Positions 1 to 6,328 of a stretch of 6,506 nt of DNA are shown piece after piece. The stretch lies in contig JAAZOZ010000249.1 of the NCBI GenBank assembly GCA_012797505.1, forward strand, positions 1 to 6,506. The letters are read 5' to 3'. The notes below the pieces were generated by a model. That model saw only the letters and a list, made by a program, of their open reading frames with translations. It did no database searches and had not been told where the DNA came from. Both the position numbers and the translations under genes were made by a program. How positions within the stretch are numbered: the first letter of the stretch is position 1; each line of letters starts with the position of its first letter. The DNA is from Smithella sp. GTDB lineage: Bacteria > Desulfobacterota > Syntrophia > Syntrophales > Smithellaceae.

Positions 1-351
1 ATCAATATCGATCCCCAATACCCGACGGCGTGCGGCCTTCGGGTCAAGTGTTGCGTGCGCTTCAACTGCTTCGCAGTAGTCCAGCAGGGCCAACATGGAA
101 GCGCTGAGAATTAGTGAACCGCCATGAGCGATGCCGGTTTCGATGATGAGATCCGGTTTGACCTGCCAGACCAATTCCTGGATGGCGACCATGTCCTGGG
201 GATATTGAATGATCGGACGGGACAACCACGAAAAATTATATGAATACTCGGCCTTTATTGATTGGCGCATAAATTCCGATTTAGCGTCCATCAGATTCGC
301 ATTTTTGCCGTTATCTTCAATCCGCAATTGAACTTGTCTTTCAAAACTCAT
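1..351 (-). CDS. CmcI-family (cephalosporin hydroxylase-like) protein, N-terminal part
   Basis: This reading frame is open for 117 codons from ATG at 351 to the left edge, so the C-terminal part lies outside the window. The translation contains a SAM-binding type segment, LIIETGIAHGGSL (residues 68-80), preceded by QYPQDMVAIQEL (49-60) and followed by VLGIDID (111-117). This pattern is characteristic of the CmcI family. Members include cephalosporin C-7 hydroxylase components and sugar O-methyltransferases, and the family is common in O-antigen clusters. The start is well supported: AGGGTGG lies 6 bases upstream, and the ATG overlaps the end of the preceding methyltransferase gene by 11 bases, so translation is probably coupled. 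In this context I infer a SAM-dependent tailoring enzyme, perhaps an O-methyltransferase acting on the sugar or glycan, rather than an antibiotic hydroxylase. Family assignment is confident; the reaction is not. Confidence 0.85.
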   Translation of the reverse strand, partial: MSFERQVQLRIEDNGKNANLMDAKSEFMRQSIKAEYSYNFSWLSRPIIQYPQDMVAIQELVWQVKPDLIIETGIAHGGSLILSASMLALLDYCEAVEAHATLDPKAARRRVLGIDID

Positions 352-1417
352 TTTGATCCACCCTGTAATAAAGAAAACGATTTCCCGAGCTTTCCTTGAT
401 TTCGTCAAAGTAATTGGAATTCATAACCAATATAACATCATCCGGCGTCAGACCCGACATCCCTTCTTCTGGCGATGACACCCGCATGCCCGTCACCGGC
501 ATGTATTTCCTCTGTTTGAAGGGATTTATATCAATCACTAAATCCGGCAAAATCGCGCCCCTTCGCAGCAAATGTAATGCGAAGATGACGCCTTTCGATG
601 CTCCACCCCATATCGCATATTTTTTATTTTTTCCGTTTCTCATCAATGTGACCGCGCGATCTATCCCGGCCAGGAAGTCTGGCGGAAAATGGAAAGTACG
701 TGCGTCCTCCATTGGACTGCGGCGCAAAGAAGCGATATCGGCAACGACATAAAGATATTGTCCGCCGAAAAAAGTCCCCGAGTCAATGACCCTGTCGAAT
801 AGACGGAAAAAATCGGATCGCCTGAAATAATTCACATGCTCATAAAACAGGTCATACCAGGCCCTGTTATCTCTTATCCATTCAAGACAAGGCACTTCGA
901 TATAAACAAGACCTTTACCGCCGTTGGCTTCCGCGATGGACGTCAGGAATTTCATCGGTTGGTGAATGTGTTCAAGAACATGGCGGAGAATGACGGCCTC
1001 TCCTGTCATGCCCAGCGACGGTGAAAACGATTCCCTGACAATATCGGGATCATTTCCTTCATAGGCAGGATCGATGCCGGTGATACAGAAACCTTGCTTC
1101 TTCAATAAATCAAGAAATCTTCCCTTACCGCACCCGACTTCAAGAATGGATTTCCCGGAAAAATGGCGTCTGACGATGTCCGCAACTTCGTGCAGATGCT
1201 GCTCGAACACACGGGAATAACCCTGCTCATTCTGGTAATTTTCGTCGTAAGACATCAACTCCGGCATGAAGGCATCATTGCATACGATGCCGGTTAGCGA
1301 ATCCTGCATCAGCCTCAAATCTCCAACGGGACATTTGATCGCATCGCCCGCAGTGTCGAATAAACGATTCTGCTGGACCGGCATGGCATTCATTTGAAAA
1401 ATAATTTTTTTATTCAT
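341..1417 (-). CDS. SAM-dependent methyltransferase, shortened relative of sugar C-methyltransferases
   Basis: The 358-residue product has a class I SAM-binding core: ILEVGCGKGRFL (91-102), an acidic GID (114-116) and RHVLEHI (145-151). The C-terminal domain begins with WGGASKGVIF (270-279), which matches the Methyltransf_14-type domain of TylC3/TcaB9 sugar C-methyltransferases. Compared with the 409-residue paralogue two genes upstream, the N-terminal zinc-binding region is reduced: only Cys29 and Cys46 remain instead of two CxxC pairs. The catalytic YHEH is FYEH (191-194), keeping Glu and His but losing the first Tyr. It is probably cytoplasmic; no signal peptide or membrane segment is seen. 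The start has only a weak ribosome-binding sequence; ATG at residue 9 or 12 is possible. It follows the SDR gene after 40 bases and overlaps the CmcI-like gene by 11. I infer a tailoring C- or O-methyltransferase on a sugar; substrate unknown. Confidence 0.85.
   Translation of the reverse strand: MNKKIIFQMNAMPVQQNRLFDTAGDAIKCPVGDLRLMQDSLTGIVCNDAFMPELMSYDENYQNEQGYSRVFEQHLHEVADIVRRHFSGKSILEVGCGKGRFLDLLKKQGFCITGIDPAYEGNDPDIVRESFSPSLGMTGEAVILRHVLEHIHQPMKFLTSIAEANGGKGLVYIEVPCLEWIRDNRAWYDLFYEHVNYFRRSDFFRLFDRVIDSGTFFGGQYLYVVADIASLRRSPMEDARTFHFPPDFLAGIDRAVTLMRNGKNKKYAIWGGASKGVIFALHLLRRGAILPDLVIDINPFKQRKYMPVTGMRVSSPEEGMSGLTPDDVILVMNSNYFDEIKESSGNRFLYYRVDQNEF
358..364 (-). promoter_or_regulatory. Shine-Dalgarno site of the CmcI-like gene
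   Basis: AGGGTGG on the minus strand lies 6 bases before the ATG at 351-349. It sits inside the end of the upstream methyltransferase gene and fixes the start of the truncated CmcI-like gene, which overlaps its neighbour. Confidence 0.7.
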
Positions 1418-1457
1418 GACTCGGATAATGGCTGAACGATTTTATGGCGGCCCGCTC

Positions 1458-2390
1458 TTATTCGCCTTTCCTGTTCTTCCACCACGCAACCGTCTCGCGA
1501 ATGCCTCTTTCCGGATCATATTGCGGATGCCACATCAGTTCCTCGGATAGTCTTTTTATATCACCCAATAAAATCGGCGGTTCATTTTCTTTTTGCGGCA
1601 ATGCTCCCAAACGAACCAGGTCTTTCCTGTCTATTTGATCGGCAATCGACAAAATAATGTCCTTTAAAGCGACTGGCTTCCCGGATGCAATGTTGACAGG
1701 CCCCCGGCCGTCGCTCGCAAGCAAGGCAACAAAAGCCGCCGCCACGTCTTTGACATACAGAAAATCACGGATTTGCCGGCCATGCGAACACGGCGCTTCT
1801 TTATTGCTCAGCAAATTCAGGATAACCGAGGGAACGAGGCGGCAAGGATTCTCGAAAGGCCCGTAAAGAAAAAATATCCTTCCCCATGCGCTGCTCAAAC
1901 CGGTCACTTTTGAATATTCTTTCAACACATGTTGTGTGGCGTTTTTGCACGCGCCGTAAAGCGTCGATGGCGCAAGCGGCGTAGCCTCTTCGGAACAATA
2001 ACCGTATTTCCAGTCGTATTCGGCACATGTGCCGGCCATGACAACCCGCCTTCCGCCTGTCCCGTGGAAGGCCCGCAACAAACGCAGACTTCCCTCGACC
2101 CAGCGAATATTCTCAACCGAATTCCAGTATTCGCCCGGTTTGGCGTACCAGGCAAAATGAAGGAGATGTGTGGGACGGATGGACTCGATCAATTCATCCG
2201 TCTTCTGAACATCCAGCAAATCCGCATTATGCCAACAAACATCGTGCAGGTTATTTTCCGGAATGACGACATCTGCGGCATGGACTTCAAAACCTTTGTC
2301 CAACAAAAGCGGAAGGCAATGTTTCCCGACAAATCCCGCCGCGCCGGTTACCAACACCCTCTTTGTGTTATTCTTAGAAGCCATTATCAT
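1458..2390 (-). CDS. NAD(P)-dependent SDR nucleotide-sugar reductase/epimerase (probable 4-ketoreductase)
   Basis: This 310-residue extended short-chain dehydrogenase has the Rossmann motif GAAGFVG (16-22) at its N-terminus, DL at 57-58, and the catalytic set Thr121 (GTCAEY, 120-125) with YGACK (Tyr145, Lys149). RDFLYVKDVAAA and the following PVNIASGKP are the usual C-terminal substrate-side motifs. GTCAEYDW resembles reductases of CDP-deoxysugar pathways such as the paratose/abequose synthase type, though I judge this from memory. The start overlaps the stop of the C-methyltransferase gene as ATGA; no clear Shine-Dalgarno is visible, so coupled translation is likely. ATG at 2384 is an alternative. 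Placed after a dehydratase, epimerase and C-methyltransferase, its most economical role is reduction of the C-4 keto group to give the finished CDP-sugar. A C-4 epimerase is the alternative. Confidence 0.88.
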   Translation of the reverse strand: MIMASKNNTKRVLVTGAAGFVGKHCLPLLLDKGFEVHAADVVIPENNLHDVCWHNADLLDVQKTDELIESIRPTHLLHFAWYAKPGEYWNSVENIRWVEGSLRLLRAFHGTGGRRVVMAGTCAEYDWKYGYCSEEATPLAPSTLYGACKNATQHVLKEYSKVTGLSSAWGRIFFLYGPFENPCRLVPSVILNLLSNKEAPCSHGRQIRDFLYVKDVAAAFVALLASDGRGPVNIASGKPVALKDIILSIADQIDRKDLVRLGALPQKENEPPILLGDIKRLSEELMWHPQYDPERGIRETVAWWKNRKGE

Positions 2391-3616
2391 TTTACGATTT
2401 GCAATTCAGGCACAGCGGTCACAAACCTGCCGCCCCAATCGCGGACATAGGAGAGCTGCTCCATGATTTCCGCCTTCAGATTCCAGGGCAGGATGACCAC
2501 ATAGTCCGGACGCTGCTTCCGGAGATGATCCTCGGACACAATGGGAATGCGGCTGCCCGGAAGATACTTTCCCTGTTTGTTCGGATTTTTGTCCACCACA
2601 TACGGCAGAAGATCCGGACGGATGCCGGCATAATTGAGCAGGGTGTTTCCCTTGGCAGCTGCGCCGTAAGCCGCGACGGTCTTTCCCTGACGCGCGGCTT
2701 CCAGCAGAAAGACAAGAAAATCATTTTTTACTTTGTTCGCCTGCTCCTGAAACCCACGGTAGTAGGCGGCCTTGTTCATCCCGGCTGCGGCTTCCCGCTC
2801 CAGCAGATGCGCCACTTTTCCGCTGACGGCTTGCGTTCCCGCGTCCGACCTCTGGGCGAAGACTCTCAGGCTGCCGCCATGGGTGTCCAGTTCTTCCACA
2901 TCGAATACGGAAAGACCGTTTGTCCTGAAGATTTGATGGACCGTGCGGAAGGACAGGTAAGAAAAATGTTCGTGGTAGATCGTGTCAAACTGCTTCTGTT
3001 CGATCAACTGCATCAGATGCGGAAACTCGAAAGTCGCAACGCCATGAGGCTTGAGCAGAATCGCGAACCCTTTTACAAAATCGTTGATGTCCGGAACATG
3101 CGCCAGAACATTATTGGCCACCATCAGATCGGCCTGCCTGCCCCGATCCGCCAGTCTCTGCGCCAGATCGACGCCGAAAAATTCTTCCAGTGTTTCGATG
3201 CCTTTGAGCCGGGCCGCGGCAGCCGTTCCGGCGGTTGGTTCGATGCCAAGACATGGAATGCCGCGCTGCCTGACGTACTGAAGCAGATACCCGTCGTTGG
3301 ACGCCACCTCCACCACGTGGCTGCGGCCGCTCAGGCCGAAGCGCTTTACCACGGCTTGGAGATACTGCTCGGCATGGGCCAGCCATATGGCGGAAAAAGA
3401 ACTGAAGTAGGCGTATTCGTCGTTGAACAACTCCGCGGCCCGCGAATAGGCCTCCGCCTGCACCAGCCAGCACGACTCGCAAACCAGAACCTTCAGCGGA
3501 AACCATTTCTCCGGCCTGCGCATCGTCAGTTTGGTCAGATACGCGTTGGAAGGCGGGGCGCTGCCCAGATCGATCAGCGTCAAGGCGACTTCCGCTCCGC
3601 AGTGGCGGCATTTCAT
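2387..3616 (-). CDS. TylC3/TcaB9-type NDP-4-keto-sugar C-3 methyltransferase
   Basis: The 409-residue product has the complete three-part architecture of sugar C-3 methyltransferases. The N-terminal zinc-binding domain shows CxxC at Cys3/Cys6 and Cys46/Cys49 (VCESCWLVQ). The SAM-binding core shows VVEVASNDGYLL (101-112) and GIEP (124-127). The C-terminal domain shows HGGSLRVF (246-253) and GAAAKGNTLLN (318-328). Residues matching the TcaB9 active site as I recall it (Tyr76, His181, Tyr222, Glu224, His225) are present at a constant offset of 8: Tyr68, His173, Tyr214, Glu216, His217 (YHEH, 214-217). The family adds a methyl group from SAM to C-3 of a 4-keto-6-deoxy sugar nucleotide, often dTDP-linked. 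Here the neighbouring rfbF and rfbG point to a CDP-linked substrate. The start has a strong Shine-Dalgarno and overlaps the epimerase stop (ATGA). Every key residue is intact, so it is probably active. Confidence 0.93.
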   Translation of the reverse strand: MKCRHCGAEVALTLIDLGSAPPSNAYLTKLTMRRPEKWFPLKVLVCESCWLVQAEAYSRAAELFNDEYAYFSSFSAIWLAHAEQYLQAVVKRFGLSGRSHVVEVASNDGYLLQYVRQRGIPCLGIEPTAGTAAAARLKGIETLEEFFGVDLAQRLADRGRQADLMVANNVLAHVPDINDFVKGFAILLKPHGVATFEFPHLMQLIEQKQFDTIYHEHFSYLSFRTVHQIFRTNGLSVFDVEELDTHGGSLRVFAQRSDAGTQAVSGKVAHLLEREAAAGMNKAAYYRGFQEQANKVKNDFLVFLLEAARQGKTVAAYGAAAKGNTLLNYAGIRPDLLPYVVDKNPNKQGKYLPGSRIPIVSEDHLRKQRPDYVVILPWNLKAEIMEQLSYVRDWGGRFVTAVPELQIVK

Positions 3617-4182
3617 ACGTCAACTCCCTGAAAAGAATGATCAATAAAAGAATGGCGGCTGTCTCGCTCCGAAATATCCGTCACGGGTATCGGCCATACT
3701 ACCCCCGCCCGGGGATCGGCGCAATGGATCGCGCCTTCCGAACCCTCACAAAAAGGCGCCGTGTGCAGATAGATCAATTCGCAATCGTCAACCAGCGTCT
3801 GAAAACCGTGCGCGAACCCCTCGGGGATCAGCAGGCTTTTGCGGTTGGCGGCGGAAAGAATTTCGCCGTGCCAGCGCAAAAACGTGGGCGACCCTTTTCT
3901 GACATCCAGGGCGACATCATACACTTCGCCGCGCAGACAACTGACCAGCTTTCGCTCTGCGTGCGGCGGATACTGAAAATGCAGGCCGCGTACAGCCCCC
4001 TTCTTCACGGTACAGGTATGATTGATTTGGACAATGGATTTTTTCCAGCCGGCTGCCTGAAATTCTTCTGCACAAAAAAAGCGACAGAGGAATCCGCGCG
4101 CATCTCCAATCGGCTTGCGCTCAACGACAAAAAGCCCCGCAAGAGACGTCGGCTGAAAATTAAAGCGGCTGTTCGGTTTCAC
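3613..4182 (-). CDS. rfbC: RmlC/RfbC-type nucleotide-sugar 3,5-epimerase family protein
   Basis: From a GTG start the product is 189 residues, the usual size for the cupin-fold dTDP-4-dehydrorhamnose 3,5-epimerase family. PTSLAGLFVVE (11-21) and GDARGF (26-31) open the protein. RGLHFQ contains the catalytic His68; Lys78, Asp89 (YDVALDVR), His125 (GFAHGF) and Tyr138 align with His62, Lys72, Asp83, His119 and Tyr132 of M. tuberculosis RmlC, aligned from memory. Phe144 stands where that enzyme has Tyr138. The family epimerises carbons next to the C-4 keto group, at C-3, C-5 or both. Since the operon begins with CDP-glucose enzymes, the substrate is probably CDP-4-keto-6-deoxyglucose or its C-methylated form, not the dTDP-sugar. 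The frame is open up to 4341, but that extension lies inside rfbF and lacks family resemblance. GTG at 4182 overlaps the rfbF stop (GTGA); GTG at 4197 is the alternative. The symbol reflects family, not proven substrate. Confidence 0.88.
   Translation of the reverse strand: MKPNSRFNFQPTSLAGLFVVERKPIGDARGFLCRFFCAEEFQAAGWKKSIVQINHTCTVKKGAVRGLHFQYPPHAERKLVSCLRGEVYDVALDVRKGSPTFLRWHGEILSAANRKSLLIPEGFAHGFQTLVDDCELIYLHTAPFCEGSEGAIHCADPRAGVVWPIPVTDISERDSRHSFIDHSFQGVDV
3624..3629 (-). promoter_or_regulatory. Shine-Dalgarno site of the C-methyltransferase gene
   Basis: AGGGAG on the minus strand lies 7 bases before the ATG at 3616-3614. It supports the overlapping start over any internal Met and gives this gene its own ribosome entry despite the 4-base overlap with the epimerase gene. 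Confidence 0.75.
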
Positions 4183-4970
4183 TTCCAGATTTTCCACCTG
4201 GCCATACCATTGTCCCAAAGCCGGTTGAGATACTCCATGTCCCGCAGGGTATCCATGCACGCCCAGAATCCTCTGTGCTTGTAAACCATCAACTGACCTT
4301 CTCCGGCGATCCTCTCCAGCGGGCCGACCTCCAGATCGCACAAATCATCCGTAGTCAGGTAATCCAGAATTTTGCGGCTGAAAACAAAAAACCCGCCGTT
4401 GATGAAGCCTTTTCCGTCCTGCGGCTTTTCACTGAACGTCTCCACGCTGTCGCCGTCGATCTTCAGCTCGCCGAAACGGGATGCGATATTGATCCCCGTC
4501 ACCGTCGCCAGTTTTCCGTGCGCCTTGTGGAAAGCCAGCAGCTTGCCGATATCCACGTCCGCGATCCCGTCGCCGTAAGTCATCATAAATGTGTCGCCCA
4601 CGATATATTTCTCCACCTTCTTGAGGCGGGCGCCCTTGAGGGATTTTTCCCCCGTGTCGGCCAGGGTGATTTTCCAGCCGGCCTCGTCATGGGCATAGTG
4701 AATGCACGTTTTTTCCGGCTGTCCCAGTTCGATCGTGACGTCATTGTTCATCAGCTCATAATGACAAAAATAATTTTTGATCATGTCGCCTTTATATCCC
4801 AGAGCGAGGACAAACTCTTTGAAGCCGAACTGCGAATAGTATTTCATGATATGCCAGAGAATGGGATACGGCCCGATGTTGACCATCGGTTTGGGGCGAA
4901 ATTCTGTTTCTTCCCGAAGCCGCGTCCCCGCGCCGCCGCAGAGGATAACGACTTTCATGTTTTCAGTCAT
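4179..4970 (-). CDS. rfbF: Glucose-1-phosphate cytidylyltransferase
   Basis: The enzyme condenses CTP with alpha-D-glucose-1-phosphate to give CDP-glucose and pyrophosphate, the entry step to CDP-deoxysugars, in the cytoplasm. The 263-residue length fits the family (about 257). The nucleotidyltransferase signature CGGAGTRL (11-18) is followed by ETEFRPKPM (21-29) with the conserved Lys27, then PILWHIMKYYSQFGFKEFV, a hallmark of RfbF/DdhA rather than of the thymidylyltransferase RmlA. MTYGDGIADVD carries the metal-binding Asp, and GFWACMDTLRDM near the C-terminus is also typical. A strong GAGGTGG site 7 bases upstream supports the ATG at 4970, which overlaps the rfbG stop as ATGA; Met5 aligns with the usual family start. 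Its position directly after rfbG, with which it is normally paired, makes the identification very secure. Confidence 0.97.
   Translation of the reverse strand: MTENMKVVILCGGAGTRLREETEFRPKPMVNIGPYPILWHIMKYYSQFGFKEFVLALGYKGDMIKNYFCHYELMNNDVTIELGQPEKTCIHYAHDEAGWKITLADTGEKSLKGARLKKVEKYIVGDTFMMTYGDGIADVDIGKLLAFHKAHGKLATVTGINIASRFGELKIDGDSVETFSEKPQDGKGFINGGFFVFSRKILDYLTTDDLCDLEVGPLERIAGEGQLMVYKHRGFWACMDTLRDMEYLNRLWDNGMARWKIWK
4194..4199 (-). promoter_or_regulatory. Probable Shine-Dalgarno site of the rfbC-like gene
   Basis: AGGTGG on the minus strand, inside the last codons of rfbF, lies 11 bases before the GTG at 4182-4180. The spacing is slightly long, but this site and the GTGA stop/start overlap favour that GTG over the longer frame beginning at 4341. 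Confidence 0.5.
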
Positions 4971-6070
4971 CTCTCTTCCACCTCTTTTCCTTTTATCCTG
5001 CTTTCATAGTTTCGGATCTGTTCGACGCACAGAGGATACATGTCCTTCGCTTGTCCTTCAGCGTAAAAACGCTTGTACCAGGATGCGGTCATCCGCAGGC
5101 ATTCATCGATACTGAAAACACCGTGCCAGCGGAGCCTCGCGTGCGCCTTGTCGCAGTTCAGTTTGAGAAGCGTCGCCTCGTGAAGAGCATGCGGATCCGA
5201 AAGATCCGTCCAGGAACCGCCGCCCCAGTATTTAATCAGCCTGTCCGCCATTTCCGCGACCGTCAGGTGGCTTGCGTCATCGGGACCGAAGTTCCAGGCG
5301 CCGGAATATTCTTCAGGATCTCGAAGCAGCGCAGCGCCGAGCGCCAAGTATCCGCCCAGCGGTTCCAGGACATGCTGCCAGGGTCTCACCGCTCGGGGAT
5401 TGCGGATCTCGATCGCCCGTCCCTCGCTCAGGGCGCGGATGCAGTCGGGAACCAGTCGGTCCTTTCCCCAGTCGCCGCCGCCGATCACATTGCCGGCCCG
5501 GACGGAGGCCGCGCCGATGGATCTGCCCTTCAGAGCTTTCGGCGAAAAGAACGATTTCAGATAAGCCCCAAAAACCAGCTCCGCGCACCCCTTGGATGCG
5601 CTGTAGGGATCGTGTCCGCCCATTGGATCATTTTCGCGATAGCCCCAAATCCATTCCCGGTTTTCGTAGCATTTATCGCTGGTGATATTGACCAGCACTT
5701 TTACACTGCCGGTTTTTCGGACAGCCTCCAGCACATTCACCGTCCCGCCGATATTCGTATCAAAAGTCACTTTCGGCTCTTGATAGGAGAGCCGGACGAG
5801 CGGCTGGGCGGCGAGGTGAAAAACAAATTCCGGCTGATATTTCTGGAAGACTGCCGTCAGTCGATCGGGATCGAGGATGTCCCCGTGAACATGCGAAATT
5901 TTTTCTTCGAGCCTTGAGGCCTGAAAATTGTTGGGCGCGCCGGGCGGATCAAGAGAGTAGCCTATGACATCCGCGCCGAGCTCTTTCAGCCATATCGCCA
6001 GCCACGAACCCTTGAAACCGGTGTGACCGGTGACCAAAACTTTTTTATTTTTGTATATTTCTCCAAACAT
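4967..6070 (-). CDS. rfbG: CDP-glucose 4,6-dehydratase
   Basis: The 367-residue extended SDR enzyme converts CDP-D-glucose to CDP-4-keto-6-deoxy-D-glucose using bound NAD, the common branch point of CDP-6-deoxyhexose pathways. The length matches RfbG/DdhB (about 360). The N-terminal motif VTGHTGFKGSWL (13-24) with GxxGxxG at 15-21 is diagnostic. HLAAQPLVRLSY (85-96), the catalytic ITSDKCYEN (129-137; Thr130, Asp132, Lys133) and YSASK (Tyr156, Lys160) are intact. VRPWQHVLEPLGGYL is another family block. The start is the first gene-like ATG of the operon; GGAG lies 13 bases upstream, a long spacing, with a T-run before the ATG. It is the promoter-proximal gene, preceded by about 200 bases of leader, and overlaps rfbF by 4 bases. 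Confidence 0.97.
   Translation of the reverse strand: MFGEIYKNKKVLVTGHTGFKGSWLAIWLKELGADVIGYSLDPPGAPNNFQASRLEEKISHVHGDILDPDRLTAVFQKYQPEFVFHLAAQPLVRLSYQEPKVTFDTNIGGTVNVLEAVRKTGSVKVLVNITSDKCYENREWIWGYRENDPMGGHDPYSASKGCAELVFGAYLKSFFSPKALKGRSIGAASVRAGNVIGGGDWGKDRLVPDCIRALSEGRAIEIRNPRAVRPWQHVLEPLGGYLALGAALLRDPEEYSGAWNFGPDDASHLTVAEMADRLIKYWGGGSWTDLSDPHALHEATLLKLNCDKAHARLRWHGVFSIDECLRMTASWYKRFYAEGQAKDMYPLCVEQIRNYESRIKGKEVEER
4978..4984 (-). promoter_or_regulatory. Shine-Dalgarno site of rfbF
   Basis: GAGGTGG on the minus strand, 7 bases before the ATG at 4970-4968. It decides for this start over the in-frame ATG at 4958, where many relatives begin. Confidence 0.75.
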
Positions 6071-6130
6071 AAAAAACTTACAGCTCCGCTCTCTGGGTTA
6101 CAGGAACCGGGTACGGGGTCAAGGATGATA

Positions 6131-6170
6131 GGTCATGGGTCATGGGCGATGGGCAATGGTTGATGGAATG
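6131..6170. repeat. Degenerate 7-base repeat patch (GGnnATG), first site
   Basis: Reading plus, consecutive units are GGTCATG, GGTCATG, GGCGATG, GGCAATG, GTTGATG and a shortened GAATG. The two perfect copies followed by gradually diverging ones look like a decaying microsatellite. It would lie in the untranslated leader of the rfbG operon if the promoter at 6275-6303 is used. No coding role is seen. Confidence 0.7.
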
Positions 6171-6274
6171 GAAAATTCAGAAACATGCCAACTGATACCA
6201 ACAAATTGCGTTGATTGCGCCATAGAGCGCCGACCCGGATCACCCATCCGTCCACAGCATGAACGATGTTGCAT

Positions 6275-6303
6275 TTTGTAGTGAATTAACGGAATTATGT
6301 CAA
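6275..6303 (-). promoter_or_regulatory. Candidate sigma70-type promoter of the rfbG operon
   Basis: On the minus strand a perfect -35 box TTGACA (6303-6298) is followed after exactly 17 bases by TACAAA (6280-6275), which matches 4 of 6 positions of the -10 consensus. Transcription would start near 6268 and give a leader of about 200 bases before rfbG. No operator or riboswitch fold was recognised in that leader. The call rests on motif and orientation only. Confidence 0.5.
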
Positions 6304-6328
6304 TTGAAAAGAAGGGCAACGAGTGCGA

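Noticed and set aside
2399..3631. Plus-strand open frame of 410 codons lying almost exactly opposite the C-methyltransferase gene
   Set aside because: Its translation has no recognisable motif and is rich in Arg, Gln and His as expected of an antisense shadow of GC-rich codons. The minus-strand frame has full family motifs, a Shine-Dalgarno and operon overlaps.
4183..4341. N-terminal extension of the epimerase gene to an upstream ATG at 4341
   Set aside because: The extra 53 residues lie inside rfbF, are rich in Arg and Gly, and have no counterpart in RmlC-family proteins; GTG at 4182 with the GTGA overlap fits better.
4275..5009. Plus-strand open frame of 244 codons opposite rfbF
   Set aside because: No family resemblance; the rfbF frame on the minus strand has all signature motifs.
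5051..5917. Plus-strand open frame of 288 codons opposite rfbG
   Set aside because: No domain or motif is visible and rfbG is fully conserved on the other strand; this is an antisense shadow.
6071..6270. JUMPstart/ops (RfaH) element in the operon leader
   Set aside because: I looked for GGCGGTAG on the minus strand in the leader and did not find it.
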